19,230 nucleotides of DNA from Gallionellaceae bacterium (GCA_003151655.1 PLYB01000065.1:1473-20702), one strand, 5' to 3'; counted from the stretch's first letter, positions 6,832 through 14,893 are shown. Notes: generated from the sequence alone by a model not told the origin. Numbers and translations: made by a program.

Positions 6832-8908
6832 CAGCCAATCTGATTTGCTACAACAGATCGAGGCGCTTGAACGCAAGAACAAGCTGCTGGAGGACGGACT
6901 GCATCAGGCGGAAAGGCTGCGGCAGATGTTTGACCGCACGGCAAAGGAACTCAAGGCAACCAAGTTGTTGCTGGTACACCATAGCGCAGAGCTGGCCGAG
7001 AGCGAAGAGCGTTTCCGCAAGTCCTTTCGGTACGCAGCCATCGGCATGGGGCTGGTAGGCTTGGATGGACGTTGGCTTAAGGCCAATCACGCGCTGTGCC
7101 AGATTGTCGGTTATACGGAGCCGGAATTGCTGGAAAAAACTTTTCAGGACATCACCCATCCCGACGATCTTCAATCCGACCTTGATTTAGTGGCACAACT
7201 GCTGGCCGGAAAGATAGAGCACTACCAGATGGAAAAGCGCTATTTCCACAAGGATGGTCACCTCGTATGGATACGTCTGAGCGTTTCGCTGATACTTGAC
7301 GCGCATGGCAATCCCATCCATTTCGTTTCCCAAATAGAGGACATCACCAAGGACAGGCAACTTGAGGAAGGGCTGCGCGCGAGCGAACAAAAATTCATGC
7401 AGTTTTTTATGGGGGTTCCCGTTGCCTTGGGTGTGGTCAACCAGGATGGCATCATCACTTATTTTAACCACCGCTTTACCCAGATCTTCGGCTATACCAC
7501 CGACGATGTACCGACCATTCAGGACTGGTGGCAACGCGCCTACCCGGATGAAGTCTACCGGCAGCGGGTTATGGAGAGTTGGGGCATTGCTGCGGCTAAA
7601 GCGGCAAAAGAGGGAACAGATATTGAACTTGCCGGATACAAAGTGACCAGCAAGAGTGGCGCGGAACTCATTACCGAGATAGGGGGCTTCACCTTCGGCG
7701 GCAACCTGCTCGCGACCTTTGTTGACATCACCGAGCGCAAGCGGGCGGAAGAGGCGCTGAATAACATGGCAGTGAAATTCAAAACCGTGTTCGAATCGTC
7801 TTCCGATGCGATTTTTCTGAACAATGAGAAAGGCTTCATTGACTGCAACGAGGCCGCCGTGCGGATGTTTGGCGGTAGCTCGCACGACGAAATCATTGGC
7901 AAACATCCTGGCCAGCTTTCCCCTCCCACCCAGCCCGGTGGCAGAGATTCGATGAGTCTGTCCAAGGAACTCATCGCCGCAGCTTTCAAGGATGGTAGCA
8001 ACCGGTTCGAATGGATGCATTGTCGGCTCGACGGCAGCGAGTTTCCCGCCGAGGTGTTGCTGACCGCCATGAAACTGGACGGCAAAGCAGTGCTGCAAGC
8101 TACGGCACGCGACATCACCGAACGCAAACTGGCGGAAGAAAAAATCCGCAAGTTGAACGAAGAACTGGAAACCAAGGTGCAGGAACGCACACAACAACTG
8201 AGGGGAGCGCAGGAAGAACTGCTGCGCAAGGAAAAACTGGCGGTGCTGGGTCAAGTGGCGGGCAGCGTGGGACACGAACTGCGCAACCCGTTGGGCGTGA
8301 TGAACAACGCGGTGTACTACCTGCAAACAGTGCTTGCCGATGCGGATAGCGGGGTCAAGGAATACCTGAATATCATCAAGGATGAAATCGCCGGTTCCGA
8401 GCGCATCGTGTCCGACTTGCTGGATGCCGTGCGCACCCAGCCGCCGCGTTCGGAAGCGGTGGGCGTTGCGAAATTAGTCGGGCAGACTTTGGGCAAACTC
8501 ACGCTGCCACCTGCCGTGTCCGTCAAGCTGGATTTCTCCAAGACACTTCCTGCTCTGCGGATAGATGCCATGCAAATCCATCAGGTGTTGCGCAACCTCA
8601 TCAGCAACGCCATCGAAGCCATGCCGGAAGGCGGTACGCTGGAAATCAGTGCGCTTGAGAACACGAAAAACGGAACCGTTAGCATCAAGGTGCAGGATAG
8701 CGGCAGCGGCATCGCGCCGGATGTATTGCCCAAGCTGTTTCAGCCACTGTTCACCACCAAGGCTCGCGGCATCGGACTGGGGCTGGTGGTGGTGAAGAAC
8801 CTGACCGAGGCAAACAGCGGCACGGTGCAAGTGGAGAGCGTAGCGGGAAAGGGCAGCGTGTTTACCGTCACGCTTCCGGCAGCGGATGAAACAGGGGGTG
8901 TGATATGA
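6821..8908 (+). CDS. Soluble triple-PAS sensor histidine kinase
   Basis: This 695-residue kinase has no membrane segment. A coiled coil (about 8-60) leads into PAS domains at about 61-180, 188-308 and 318-440, then a helical linker, HisKA with the phospho-acceptor His485 in GHELRNPLG, and a HATPase domain with Asn596 (N box), DSGSG at 626-630, PLFTTK and GIGLGL. All catalytic motifs are intact, so it should autophosphorylate. No REC domain is attached. ATG 6821 has GGAG upstream and overlaps the ODP gene by 11 bp; an in-frame start at 6656 lies deep inside the ODP gene and is rejected. The second PAS (WWQRAYPDEVYR) resembles the third PAS of the 3298 sensor. The kinase core is nearly identical to that of the 9042 gene. 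Confidence 0.93.
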   Translation: MADDSQSDLLQQIEALERKNKLLEDGLHQAERLRQMFDRTAKELKATKLLLVHHSAELAESEERFRKSFRYAAIGMGLVGLDGRWLKANHALCQIVGYTEPELLEKTFQDITHPDDLQSDLDLVAQLLAGKIEHYQMEKRYFHKDGHLVWIRLSVSLILDAHGNPIHFVSQIEDITKDRQLEEGLRASEQKFMQFFMGVPVALGVVNQDGIITYFNHRFTQIFGYTTDDVPTIQDWWQRAYPDEVYRQRVMESWGIAAAKAAKEGTDIELAGYKVTSKSGAELITEIGGFTFGGNLLATFVDITERKRAEEALNNMAVKFKTVFESSSDAIFLNNEKGFIDCNEAAVRMFGGSSHDEIIGKHPGQLSPPTQPGGRDSMSLSKELIAAAFKDGSNRFEWMHCRLDGSEFPAEVLLTAMKLDGKAVLQATARDITERKLAEEKIRKLNEELETKVQERTQQLRGAQEELLRKEKLAVLGQVAGSVGHELRNPLGVMNNAVYYLQTVLADADSGVKEYLNIIKDEIAGSERIVSDLLDAVRTQPPRSEAVGVAKLVGQTLGKLTLPPAVSVKLDFSKTLPALRIDAMQIHQVLRNLISNAIEAMPEGGTLEISALENTKNGTVSIKVQDSGSGIAPDVLPKLFQPLFTTKARGIGLGLVVVKNLTEANSGTVQVESVAGKGSVFTVTLPAADETGGVI

Positions 8909-8947
8909 ACCCAAGCCAGGAGAGCCGGAACCAAAATGGTGGTTTTC

Positions 8948-9016
8948 GTAGGTCGGGTTTCAACCCGACGGGGTTCACAGCTCAAAGGAAAAGCGTCGGG
9001 ATGAATCCCGACCTAC
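8948..9016. repeat. GTAGGTCGGG palindromic repeat, copy 2 (loop inverted)
   Basis: The arms start GTAGGTCGGGTTTCAACCCG and end CGGGATGAATCCCGACCTAC. The loop (GGTTCACAGCTCAAAGGAAA inside it) is the reverse complement of that in copy 1 at 1559-1627. The left flank CCGGAACCAAAATGGTGGTT matches the left flank of copy 1 in the same orientation. It fills the spacer between the first two kinase genes and ends 25 bp before the next start codon. Confidence 0.85.
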
Positions 9017-9041
9017 GTTGTTTTGTGTTAATGGGGGCGGT

Positions 9042-11984
9042 ATGCCGCTAATCCCTGCTGAGGTCAGCACTAAAGCGTTGCTCAAACGCTTTGCACTAAT
9101 TTATCTGCCCATCGTTATTGTTCTTTCCGGCATTCTATTGTCGAGCGGACGACTCGACGAACAAAGTCGTATGGAAATAATAAAGGTGCGTGAGAATAAC
9201 GAAATCGATCTTGCCAAATCGCTAATGAAGCAAGACTTCGAGGGGGTTAATTCCGATCTGCGCGTTGTCGCCAACCTGCCTGTGCTACAGCATTATTTGG
9301 ACAGCGGCAGTCCGATGCAGCGCGATGAATTGGCCAATTTCTTTTTAGTGCTGTCCAAGGAAAAACGTCACTACGACAAGGTGCGCTATCTGGATGCCAG
9401 CGGCCAGGAAGTGATCCGTATCAATTATAACGATGGCAAGCCCGCCATCGTTCCGCACGAGAAGTTCCAGAACAAATCAAAGCGTTATTTCTTCAATGAC
9501 GCGTTCAGGCTGAACCGGGGCGAAATCTATGTTTCTCCACTGGACTTGAACGTTGAAGAAAATCACCTGGAAATTCCATACAAGCCGACGATCCGCTTCG
9601 GCACCCCGGTTTTCGATAGCGCAGGCCACAAGAAAGGCATACTCCTGTTCAATTATTTTGGGAACGATCTGCTCCTGAACTTTCACAAGGCGATGCAAGG
9701 AGGAGGCGACCATCGCGCCATGCTGCTCAATCGCGACGGCTATTGGCTGGGCAGTTCCAACCATGCGGATGAGTGGGGCTTCATGCTGGGCAAGAGCGAC
9801 CACACCTTCGGGCACGATTTTGCCGACGAGTGGCGCACCCTCTCCACGGGCGAGGAGGGAACACTGCTGACAGCAAAAGGTTTGTTCATCTATAGCACAG
9901 TCCATCCGCTGCTTTTAGGGCAGCGATCTTCCACGGGTTCCGACTCGATACGTGGATCCAGCCAGAAAGAATTACTGCCGCAAGAATACTACTGGAAAAT
10001 CATGTCCTTTACTCCGCATGCCGCAATCTCGGACGCGGCCTTCTACAACAAGACCGGTGCCAGAGCATTGCTTGTCCTTGCCTATCTGTTGCTTGCGCTG
10101 CTCGCCTGGATCTTCGCCATCGCTATCCTGAGCCGCAAGCAGGCACAGGTCGATCTGCGCCTCGTTGCCGCCACCTTTGAAGCTCAAAATGGCATTCTGA
10201 TCAGCACTTTTTACAAGATAAGACCCGAGCTTCAATTGCTCTTCATCTTCTGCTCTTCGGCATTGCTCATGGCCGCGTATGAGTTCACGAAGGAATTTAT
10301 TTTCAAGGGCTCACTGACCTCGTGGGAATCGCATGCGATTACTATTTTAGTAGCCGCTATTCTTGTCACGCGCGCTTCACTGTTCATGCGCAAATTGACG
10401 ATCAAACTCAGTGAGCAACTAAATATCGCCGCTGTCGCCTTCGAGTCTCAGGAAGGCATACTAGTCACCGATGCCAATAACGTGATAATTCGGGTGAACA
10501 ATTCCTTCACCGACATCACCGGTTACACTGCTGAAGAAGTCATTGGCAAGAACACGCGCATACTCGGCTCCGGCCTCCATGATGCAAAATTCTTCGCGAC
10601 GATGTGGGAGACCCTCAATGACATGGGCGCATGGGCGGGCGAAATCCACAACCGGCGCAAGAATGGCGAAACTTACCAGACATCTCTCAATATCACCGCA
10701 GTGAAAAATCAAAACGGCATCGTCGCCAATTACGTTTCCACATTCACTGACATCACCGGGCGCAAGCAGGCGGAAGAGATTTTGCGCAAGACAAATGTTG
10801 AGCTTAGCCTGTTCCGAAAACTGTTGGACAGTTCCAGCGACGCGATTGAGACGCTTGATCCCATCACGCTACGATTTCTTGATGTGAATGAAAAAGCATG
10901 CCGCGACTTGGGCTACAGTCGGGAAGAACTACTATCCATGAGCATTTTCGATATTGATCCCTCATTCGATCAGGATGCAAGAAAAATGATTGGTGAGCAG
11001 ATACAAAAGACGGGAGCCGCGCGCTTCGAAAGCACCCACCGACGCAAGGATGGAAGCACCTTCGCCGTAGAGATCAGTATTGGCAGTGCCAACCTCGACA
11101 ATCCCTATGGACTGTGTGTCGTGCGTGACATCACCGAGCGCAAGCTGGTGGAAGAAAAAATCCACGAGCTGAATGAAGCACTTGAAGCGAAAGTTCAGGA
11201 GCGCACCAAGCAATTGGTGCAGGCGCAGGAAGAACTGGGGCGCAAGGAAAAACTGGCGGTATTGGGACAGGTGGCGGGCAGCGTGGGGCACGAATTGCGC
11301 AACCCGTTGGGCGTGATGAACAACGCCGTATACTACCTGCAGACGGTGCTGGCCGATGCGGATAGCACCGTCAAGGAATACCTGAACATCATCAAGTACG
11401 AAATCGCCGGTTCCGAGCGCATCGTGTCCGACCTGCTGGATGCGGTGCGAACCCAGCCGCCACGTCCGCAAGCGGTGGGGGTTGCGGAATTGATCGGGCA
11501 GACGCTGGGCAAGCTTACGCTACCGCCCTCTGTCACGGTGAAGCTGGACATCCCCGCAACGCTTCCGGCTCTTCGTGTGGATGCGCAGCAAATCCATCAG
11601 GTGTTACGCAACCTCATCAGCAACGGCGTGGAAGCCATGACAGAAGGCGGCATGCTGGAAATCCGGGCAGATGAAAATAGGCAAGACGGAACCGTTAGCG
11701 TCAAGGTGCAGGACAGCGGCAGCGGCATGACACCGGAACATTTGGGCCAACTGTTCCAGCCTTTGTTCACCACCAAGGCGCGCGGCATCGGGCTGGGGCT
11801 GGTGGTGGTGAAGAACCTGACCGAGGCGAATGGTGGCACGGTGACAGTCGAGAGTGAGATTGGGAATGGAACAACCTTTACGGTAACGCTGCCAGCAGAT
11901 GACGTAGGTCGGGTTTTAACCCGACATGTCGCTAACCCCGTCGGGTTGAAACCCGACCTACAAGATGCCAGCGGCAGAGAATAG
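9042..11984 (+). CDS. Membrane Cache/PAS sensor histidine kinase with repeat-derived C-terminus
   Basis: This is a 980-residue inner-membrane kinase. TM1 lies at about 16-34, followed by a large periplasmic Cache-like region (about 40-335, including YDKVRYLDASGQEVIRI and a GKKGILLF-type strand), TM2 at 341-364, and an extra TM pair at about 397-413 and 430-447. PAS domains lie at about 460-580 and 590-715. HisKA has His750 in GHELRNPLG, and the HATPase has Asn861 and DSGSG from 891. ATG 9042 has GGGGGCGG just upstream; a TTG at 9018 is also in frame. Between TM2 and TM3, LRLVAATFEAQNGILIST mimics the start of the first PAS. The natural end LPADD runs into a palindromic repeat (11904-11961) that supplies most of the last 23 residues. 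Confidence 0.92.
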   Translation: MPLIPAEVSTKALLKRFALIYLPIVIVLSGILLSSGRLDEQSRMEIIKVRENNEIDLAKSLMKQDFEGVNSDLRVVANLPVLQHYLDSGSPMQRDELANFFLVLSKEKRHYDKVRYLDASGQEVIRINYNDGKPAIVPHEKFQNKSKRYFFNDAFRLNRGEIYVSPLDLNVEENHLEIPYKPTIRFGTPVFDSAGHKKGILLFNYFGNDLLLNFHKAMQGGGDHRAMLLNRDGYWLGSSNHADEWGFMLGKSDHTFGHDFADEWRTLSTGEEGTLLTAKGLFIYSTVHPLLLGQRSSTGSDSIRGSSQKELLPQEYYWKIMSFTPHAAISDAAFYNKTGARALLVLAYLLLALLAWIFAIAILSRKQAQVDLRLVAATFEAQNGILISTFYKIRPELQLLFIFCSSALLMAAYEFTKEFIFKGSLTSWESHAITILVAAILVTRASLFMRKLTIKLSEQLNIAAVAFESQEGILVTDANNVIIRVNNSFTDITGYTAEEVIGKNTRILGSGLHDAKFFATMWETLNDMGAWAGEIHNRRKNGETYQTSLNITAVKNQNGIVANYVSTFTDITGRKQAEEILRKTNVELSLFRKLLDSSSDAIETLDPITLRFLDVNEKACRDLGYSREELLSMSIFDIDPSFDQDARKMIGEQIQKTGAARFESTHRRKDGSTFAVEISIGSANLDNPYGLCVVRDITERKLVEEKIHELNEALEAKVQERTKQLVQAQEELGRKEKLAVLGQVAGSVGHELRNPLGVMNNAVYYLQTVLADADSTVKEYLNIIKYEIAGSERIVSDLLDAVRTQPPRPQAVGVAELIGQTLGKLTLPPSVTVKLDIPATLPALRVDAQQIHQVLRNLISNGVEAMTEGGMLEIRADENRQDGTVSVKVQDSGSGMTPEHLGQLFQPLFTTKARGIGLGLVVVKNLTEANGGTVTVESEIGNGTTFTVTLPADDVGRVLTRHVANPVGLKPDLQDASGRE
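11904..11961. repeat. GTAGGTCGGG palindromic repeat, copy 3, inside a coding sequence
   Basis: GTAGGTCGGGTTTTAACCCG and GTCGGGTTGAAACCCGACCT form the arms around a 14-base loop. It is 58 bp long, not a multiple of three, so it shifted the reading frame of the kinase gene at its extreme 3' end. TGCCAGC occurs on both sides (11890-11896 and 11966-11972), possibly a trace of the insertion. Confidence 0.85.
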
Positions 11985-11993
11985 GAAATTATC

Positions 11994-13031
11994 ATGCCAA
12001 AAAATCAGCAGCCCTTTTTGAAACGAGTCATGAAACAAGCAGTTTACCGGCTGCTCAAGCTGAGTTCGCTGCGCTTTGCCGTGCTGCTTCTGCTCGTGGC
12101 GGTGTTGGTTTCGGTGATGATTGTGCTAACCATCGACTGGTTGTGGGATGGCCGTTTCAACGCCGAGCTGGAGTTTGCGGGTGTGGTCACTCCCTTTTTG
12201 GATGGCCTGTTTCTGGTGGTGTTCGTGAACGCGATGCTCGACGAGATCCGTGAAGAAGTGGCGCGGCGCAAGGTGGCAGAGGATGCAATTCGCAGGTTGA
12301 GCGAAGAACTGGAGGCGAAAGTTCAGCAGCGCACGCAACAACTGCTGGCGGCGCAGGAAGAACTGGTGCGCAAGGAAAAGCTGGCACTGCTCGGACAAAT
12401 CGCGGACACGGTGGGGCACGAACTGCGCAATCCGCTGGGCGTGATGAACAACGCGGTGTACTTTCTCCAGACCGTGCTGACCGATGCGGACGATCCCACC
12501 AAGGAATATCTGGGCATCATCAAGGACGAGATTGCGGATGCGGAACGCATCGTCTCCGACCTGCTGGATGCCGTGCGCACCAAGCCGCCGCACCCGGAAA
12601 TTGTGGTGGTTGCCGAGTTGCTGCAGCGCACCTTGCGCAAGTGCGATGTGCCCTCCTCCGTCAGCGTCCGCGCGAACATTCCGCCAATGCTTTCCATCCG
12701 GGTTGACCCGCTGCAAATTCATCAAGTGTTGTGGAATCTGATCAGCAACGGTATAGAGGCGATGCCGCAGGGGGGCGAACTGGAAATAAGCGCGGACGCA
12801 GACCCGGCGGCAAAAACCGTAACGCTCAGCATCAAGGACAACGGCAGCGGCATTGCGCCGGAACAGCAGGCCAAATTGTTCCAGCCGATGTTCACCACCA
12901 AGGCACGCCGCGTCGGGCTGGGTTTAGTAGTGGTGAAGAACCTGACGCAGGTTAACGGCGGCAGCGTGGCAGTGCAAAGTGAATTAGGCAAGGGCAGCAT
13001 GTTTAGCGTGACGTTGCCAAGCGGCGGTTAG
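11994..13031 (+). CDS. Short two-TM sensor histidine kinase
   Basis: This 345-residue kinase has two TM helices (about 28-49 and 62-81) separated by a short loop. A coiled coil of the EELEAKVQQRTQQL type then leads to HisKA with His142 in GHELRNPLG and a HATPase with Asn252, DNGSG and GLGLVVV. There is no PAS or sizeable periplasmic domain, so it may sense membrane state or act together with the neighbouring kinases. The core is clearly related to the kinases at 6821 and 9042 but more diverged. The start is 9 bp after the 9042 gene, and its AGGA ribosome binding site overlaps that stop codon, indicating one operon. ArgVal replaces GlyIle just before the GLGL motif. An inverted-repeat element begins 36 bp after the stop. 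Confidence 0.93.
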   Translation: MPKNQQPFLKRVMKQAVYRLLKLSSLRFAVLLLLVAVLVSVMIVLTIDWLWDGRFNAELEFAGVVTPFLDGLFLVVFVNAMLDEIREEVARRKVAEDAIRRLSEELEAKVQQRTQQLLAAQEELVRKEKLALLGQIADTVGHELRNPLGVMNNAVYFLQTVLTDADDPTKEYLGIIKDEIADAERIVSDLLDAVRTKPPHPEIVVVAELLQRTLRKCDVPSSVSVRANIPPMLSIRVDPLQIHQVLWNLISNGIEAMPQGGELEISADADPAAKTVTLSIKDNGSGIAPEQQAKLFQPMFTTKARRVGLGLVVVKNLTQVNGGSVAVQSELGKGSMFSVTLPSGG

Positions 13032-13067
13032 GTTCTGATGTTGCATTACGTACAGGTCAAAAACATT

Positions 13068-13263
13068 GTCCACGAAAGACACGAAAGGCACGAAAAAATG
13101 CAAAAAACTACATGCTGCGAAATATAGCCCTCCGAAGAACTTTTGGCAGGACACCAGAATGGGTGAGGCATCGAGCGAATGCAATCTACGGTCTACGGTT
13201 TTATTTCGTGCTTTTCGTGTCTTTCGTGGACAGAATGTTTGTGTTGTTTAGTTTTTCGTGGAC
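13068..13263. repeat. GTCCACGAAA inverted-repeat element, copy A
   Basis: The left arm GTCCACGAAAGACACGAAAG (continuing GCACGAAAA) at 13068-13097 is inverted at 13204-13231 (TTTCGTGCTTTTCGTGTCTT then TCGTGGAC). Between them is a spacer of about 105 bases that starts near AACTACATGCTGCGAAATA. After the right arm comes AGAATGTTTGTGTTG and another half-arm, TTTTTCGTGGAC, ending at 13263. The spacer type is shared, in the same orientation, with copy C. It lies between the last kinase gene and the GxxExxY gene. There is no transposase or other gene inside; it behaves like a non-autonomous element. Confidence 0.85.
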
Positions 13264-13306
13264 GAATTAATTACCGTTTTTTTGGATTAACGAAAGGTAC
13301 GGAAAA

Positions 13307-13687
13307 ATGGATGGGGAAATTTTGTACCGAGATGAGTGTTATCAGATTCAAGGAGCCGTGTTTGAAGTGTATCGGGAAATGGGATGTGGTTTTCTGGAGG
13401 CGGTCTATCAGGAGTGTCTGGGAATGGAGTTGTCAAAACGAGGGATTCCATTTGTAGCGCACCAAGAACTGAGACTTTGTTACAAGGGCGAGCCTTTGCG
13501 ACAAACCTACATCCCAGACTTTATTTGCCATGAATCCATTATTGTTGAACTTAAAGCACTTGCTGTCACAACGGGAGAACATAAGGCGCAAGTAATGAAC
13601 TACCTGAAATCGACAGGAATGCGCCTTGGCTTGCTAGTCAATTTCGGTTGCCATCCGAAAGGTACAGTTGAAAGGATTGTGCTGTGA
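13307..13687 (+). CDS. GxxExxY family protein (PD-(D/E)XK nuclease-like)
   Basis: This 126-residue protein has the family signature GFLEAVY (Gly28, Glu31, Tyr34). It also has a likely nuclease-type core: Asp71 in YIPDFI, Glu81-x-Lys83 in VELKAL, and a QxxxY helix (Gln95, Tyr99), the pattern seen in RecB/Cas4-like folds. The biological role of the family is not established. Length fits the usual 120-130 residues and no key residue is missing. The gene sits between inverted-repeat copies A and B. Its weak ribosome binding site, CGAAAGGTACGGAAAA, looks like a degraded repeat arm (compare CGAAAGGCACGAAAA). Its base composition is more AT-rich than the kinase genes, which fits gain along with the repeats. 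It breaks an otherwise pure signalling cluster. Confidence 0.88.
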   Translation: MDGEILYRDECYQIQGAVFEVYREMGCGFLEAVYQECLGMELSKRGIPFVAHQELRLCYKGEPLRQTYIPDFICHESIIVELKALAVTTGEHKAQVMNYLKSTGMRLGLLVNFGCHPKGTVERIVL

Positions 13688-13704
13688 ATCGAAAAAGAAA
13701 ATTT

Positions 13705-13852
13705 GTCCACGAAAAACACGAAAGGCACGAAAATAATTCAAAAGATTCCATACTGAAAATTGATACCCAATGGATGAATCATTGCACCTACGGTTTTTTT
13801 CGTGCTTTTCGTGTTTTTCGTGGACAGAATGTTTTTGTTGTTTTTCTTGGAT
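13705..13852. repeat. GTCCACGAAA inverted-repeat element, copy B
   Basis: The arms are GTCCACGAAAAACACGAAAG at 13705 and CGTGTTTTTCGTGGAC ending at 13825, with the conserved tail AGAATGTTTTTGTTG and a worn half-arm to about 13852. The spacer of about 65 bases (ATTCAAAAGATTCCATACTG onward) differs from that of copies A and C. It is found again in copy D in reverse orientation. It separates the GxxExxY gene from the dual-REC gene. Confidence 0.85.
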
Positions 13853-13916
13853 AGCTTGTATGTTGTAGGCGGGACGATTGGCACTTTGAACAAATAAAAA
13901 GAACGGGAGTCAATAA

Positions 13917-14663
13917 ATGAAAATACTGGTAGTGGACGACGATCACCGTATTGTGAAGACGACTTGCGACATCTTGAAAATAAAGGGGTATGAACCCATC
14001 GCCGCTTACTCGGGCGAGGAAGGGGTGGAGAAGGTAAAATCCGATCCGCCGGATTGCGTGCTGATGGATATCAAGATGCCCGGTATCACCGGTGTCGAGG
14101 CGCTGAAACGGATGAAGGAGATCGTGCCTGCGCTGCCTGTCGTGCTGGTCAGTGCCTACGCGACCGACGACCTCATGGAGGAAGCGAAACGCGCTGGTGC
14201 CTATGCCATCCTGAGCAAGCCGCTCAATTTCCCGATGATCCTTTCCTTTCTTGCCCTGCTACGCAAGGAGGAGAGTATTCTGGTAGTGGACGACGACCCC
14301 ATGTTTTGCCAAGCGCTGAAGGATCTTTTGACCCTGCGCGGATTTCAGGTCGAAACAGAAAGTGAAGCTCAAGGAGTGATGGAACATCTGGAGAATAACT
14401 ACGAGCTGGCTGTCGTGCTGCTCGATCTCAAGCTGGGGACGCTGAACGGCGTGGATGTGCTGAAGGATATTCGGGCCAAGTATCCCGGCAAGCCGGTGCT
14501 GATGATGACCGGTCACCGTCAGGAAATGAGGGATTCGATCGAGCAGGCGCGCAAAGTCGGTGCTTATACTTGTCTGTACAAACCGTTTGAAACAGATGAA
14601 TTGTTCCGCCTGCTCGAAGAAATCCGGGTTGGGAAATTAAAGAATTTACTGGTGGCATCATGA
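13917..14663 (+). CDS. Dual receiver-domain response regulator, no output domain
   Basis: The 248-residue cytosolic protein consists of two REC domains. REC1 (about 1-118) has acidic Asp7-Asp8, phospho-acceptor Asp51 (LMDIKMPG) and Lys101 (SKP). REC2 (about 119-240) has VVDDDP, Asp170 (LLDLKLG), Thr198 in MMTGH and Lys222 (YKP). Both look active. With no DNA-binding or enzymatic domain it is best read as a phosphate relay or sink shared by several kinases. That fits its position just after three paralogous kinases that lack REC domains. GGGAG precedes ATG 13917 by 8 bases. Repeat copies B and C bracket the gene. A c-di-GMP or chemotaxis role would be indirect. Confidence 0.92.
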   Translation: MKILVVDDDHRIVKTTCDILKIKGYEPIAAYSGEEGVEKVKSDPPDCVLMDIKMPGITGVEALKRMKEIVPALPVVLVSAYATDDLMEEAKRAGAYAILSKPLNFPMILSFLALLRKEESILVVDDDPMFCQALKDLLTLRGFQVETESEAQGVMEHLENNYELAVVLLDLKLGTLNGVDVLKDIRAKYPGKPVLMMTGHRQEMRDSIEQARKVGAYTCLYKPFETDELFRLLEEIRVGKLKNLLVAS

Positions 14664-14686
14664 TTTGTAAACCTGGAAAAGCAGTT

Positions 14687-14878
14687 GTCCACGAAAAACA
14701 CGAAAGGCACGAAATAAAGTCAAAAACTACATGCTGCGAAATACCCCCCGATGAGCTTTTGGCTGGACACCCGAATGGGTGAGGCGCCGAGCGAATGCAA
14801 TCTTCGTCCTACGGTTTTTTTCGTGCCTTTCGTGTTTTTCGTGGACAGAATGTTTTTGTTGTGTAGCCTTTCGTGGAC
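14687..14878. repeat. GTCCACGAAA inverted-repeat element, copy C
   Basis: The left arm GTCCACGAAAAACACGAAAG starts at 14687, and the right arm (TTTCGTGCCTTTCGTGTTTT and following) ends at 14846. The tail AGAATGTTTTTGTTG and half-arm CCTTTCGTGGAC follow, to 14878. The spacer matches copy A in the same orientation, including AACTACATGCTGCGAAATA and GAGCGAATGCAATCT. It ends only 15 bp before the start codon of the next gene, so it displaces any promoter or leader. Confidence 0.85.
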
Positions 14879-14893
14879 AATGGATTTTTTTAA

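Noticed and set aside
7187..8326. 379-codon open frame on the minus strand
   Set aside because: It lies entirely within the 6821 kinase gene opposite its PAS and linker regions. It has no recognisable domain and its length follows from the codon bias of the sense gene.
9018..9041. TTG start for the Cache kinase
   Set aside because: It adds only eight residues next to the repeat edge; ATG 9042 follows a GGGGGCGG stretch.
13066..13251. Small frames within the repeat elements (also near 18200-18382)
   Set aside because: They translate the arms themselves, with no conserved protein features or ribosome binding sites.
13785..13800. Rho-independent terminators at the T-runs next to the right arms of the repeats
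   Set aside because: The T-runs lie inside the element before the right arm, not after a closed hairpin, so the standard terminator layout is not met.
13854..13916. Sigma-54 promoter suggested by TTGGCAC before the dual-REC gene
   Set aside because: The matching GC element at -12 is absent at the required spacing.
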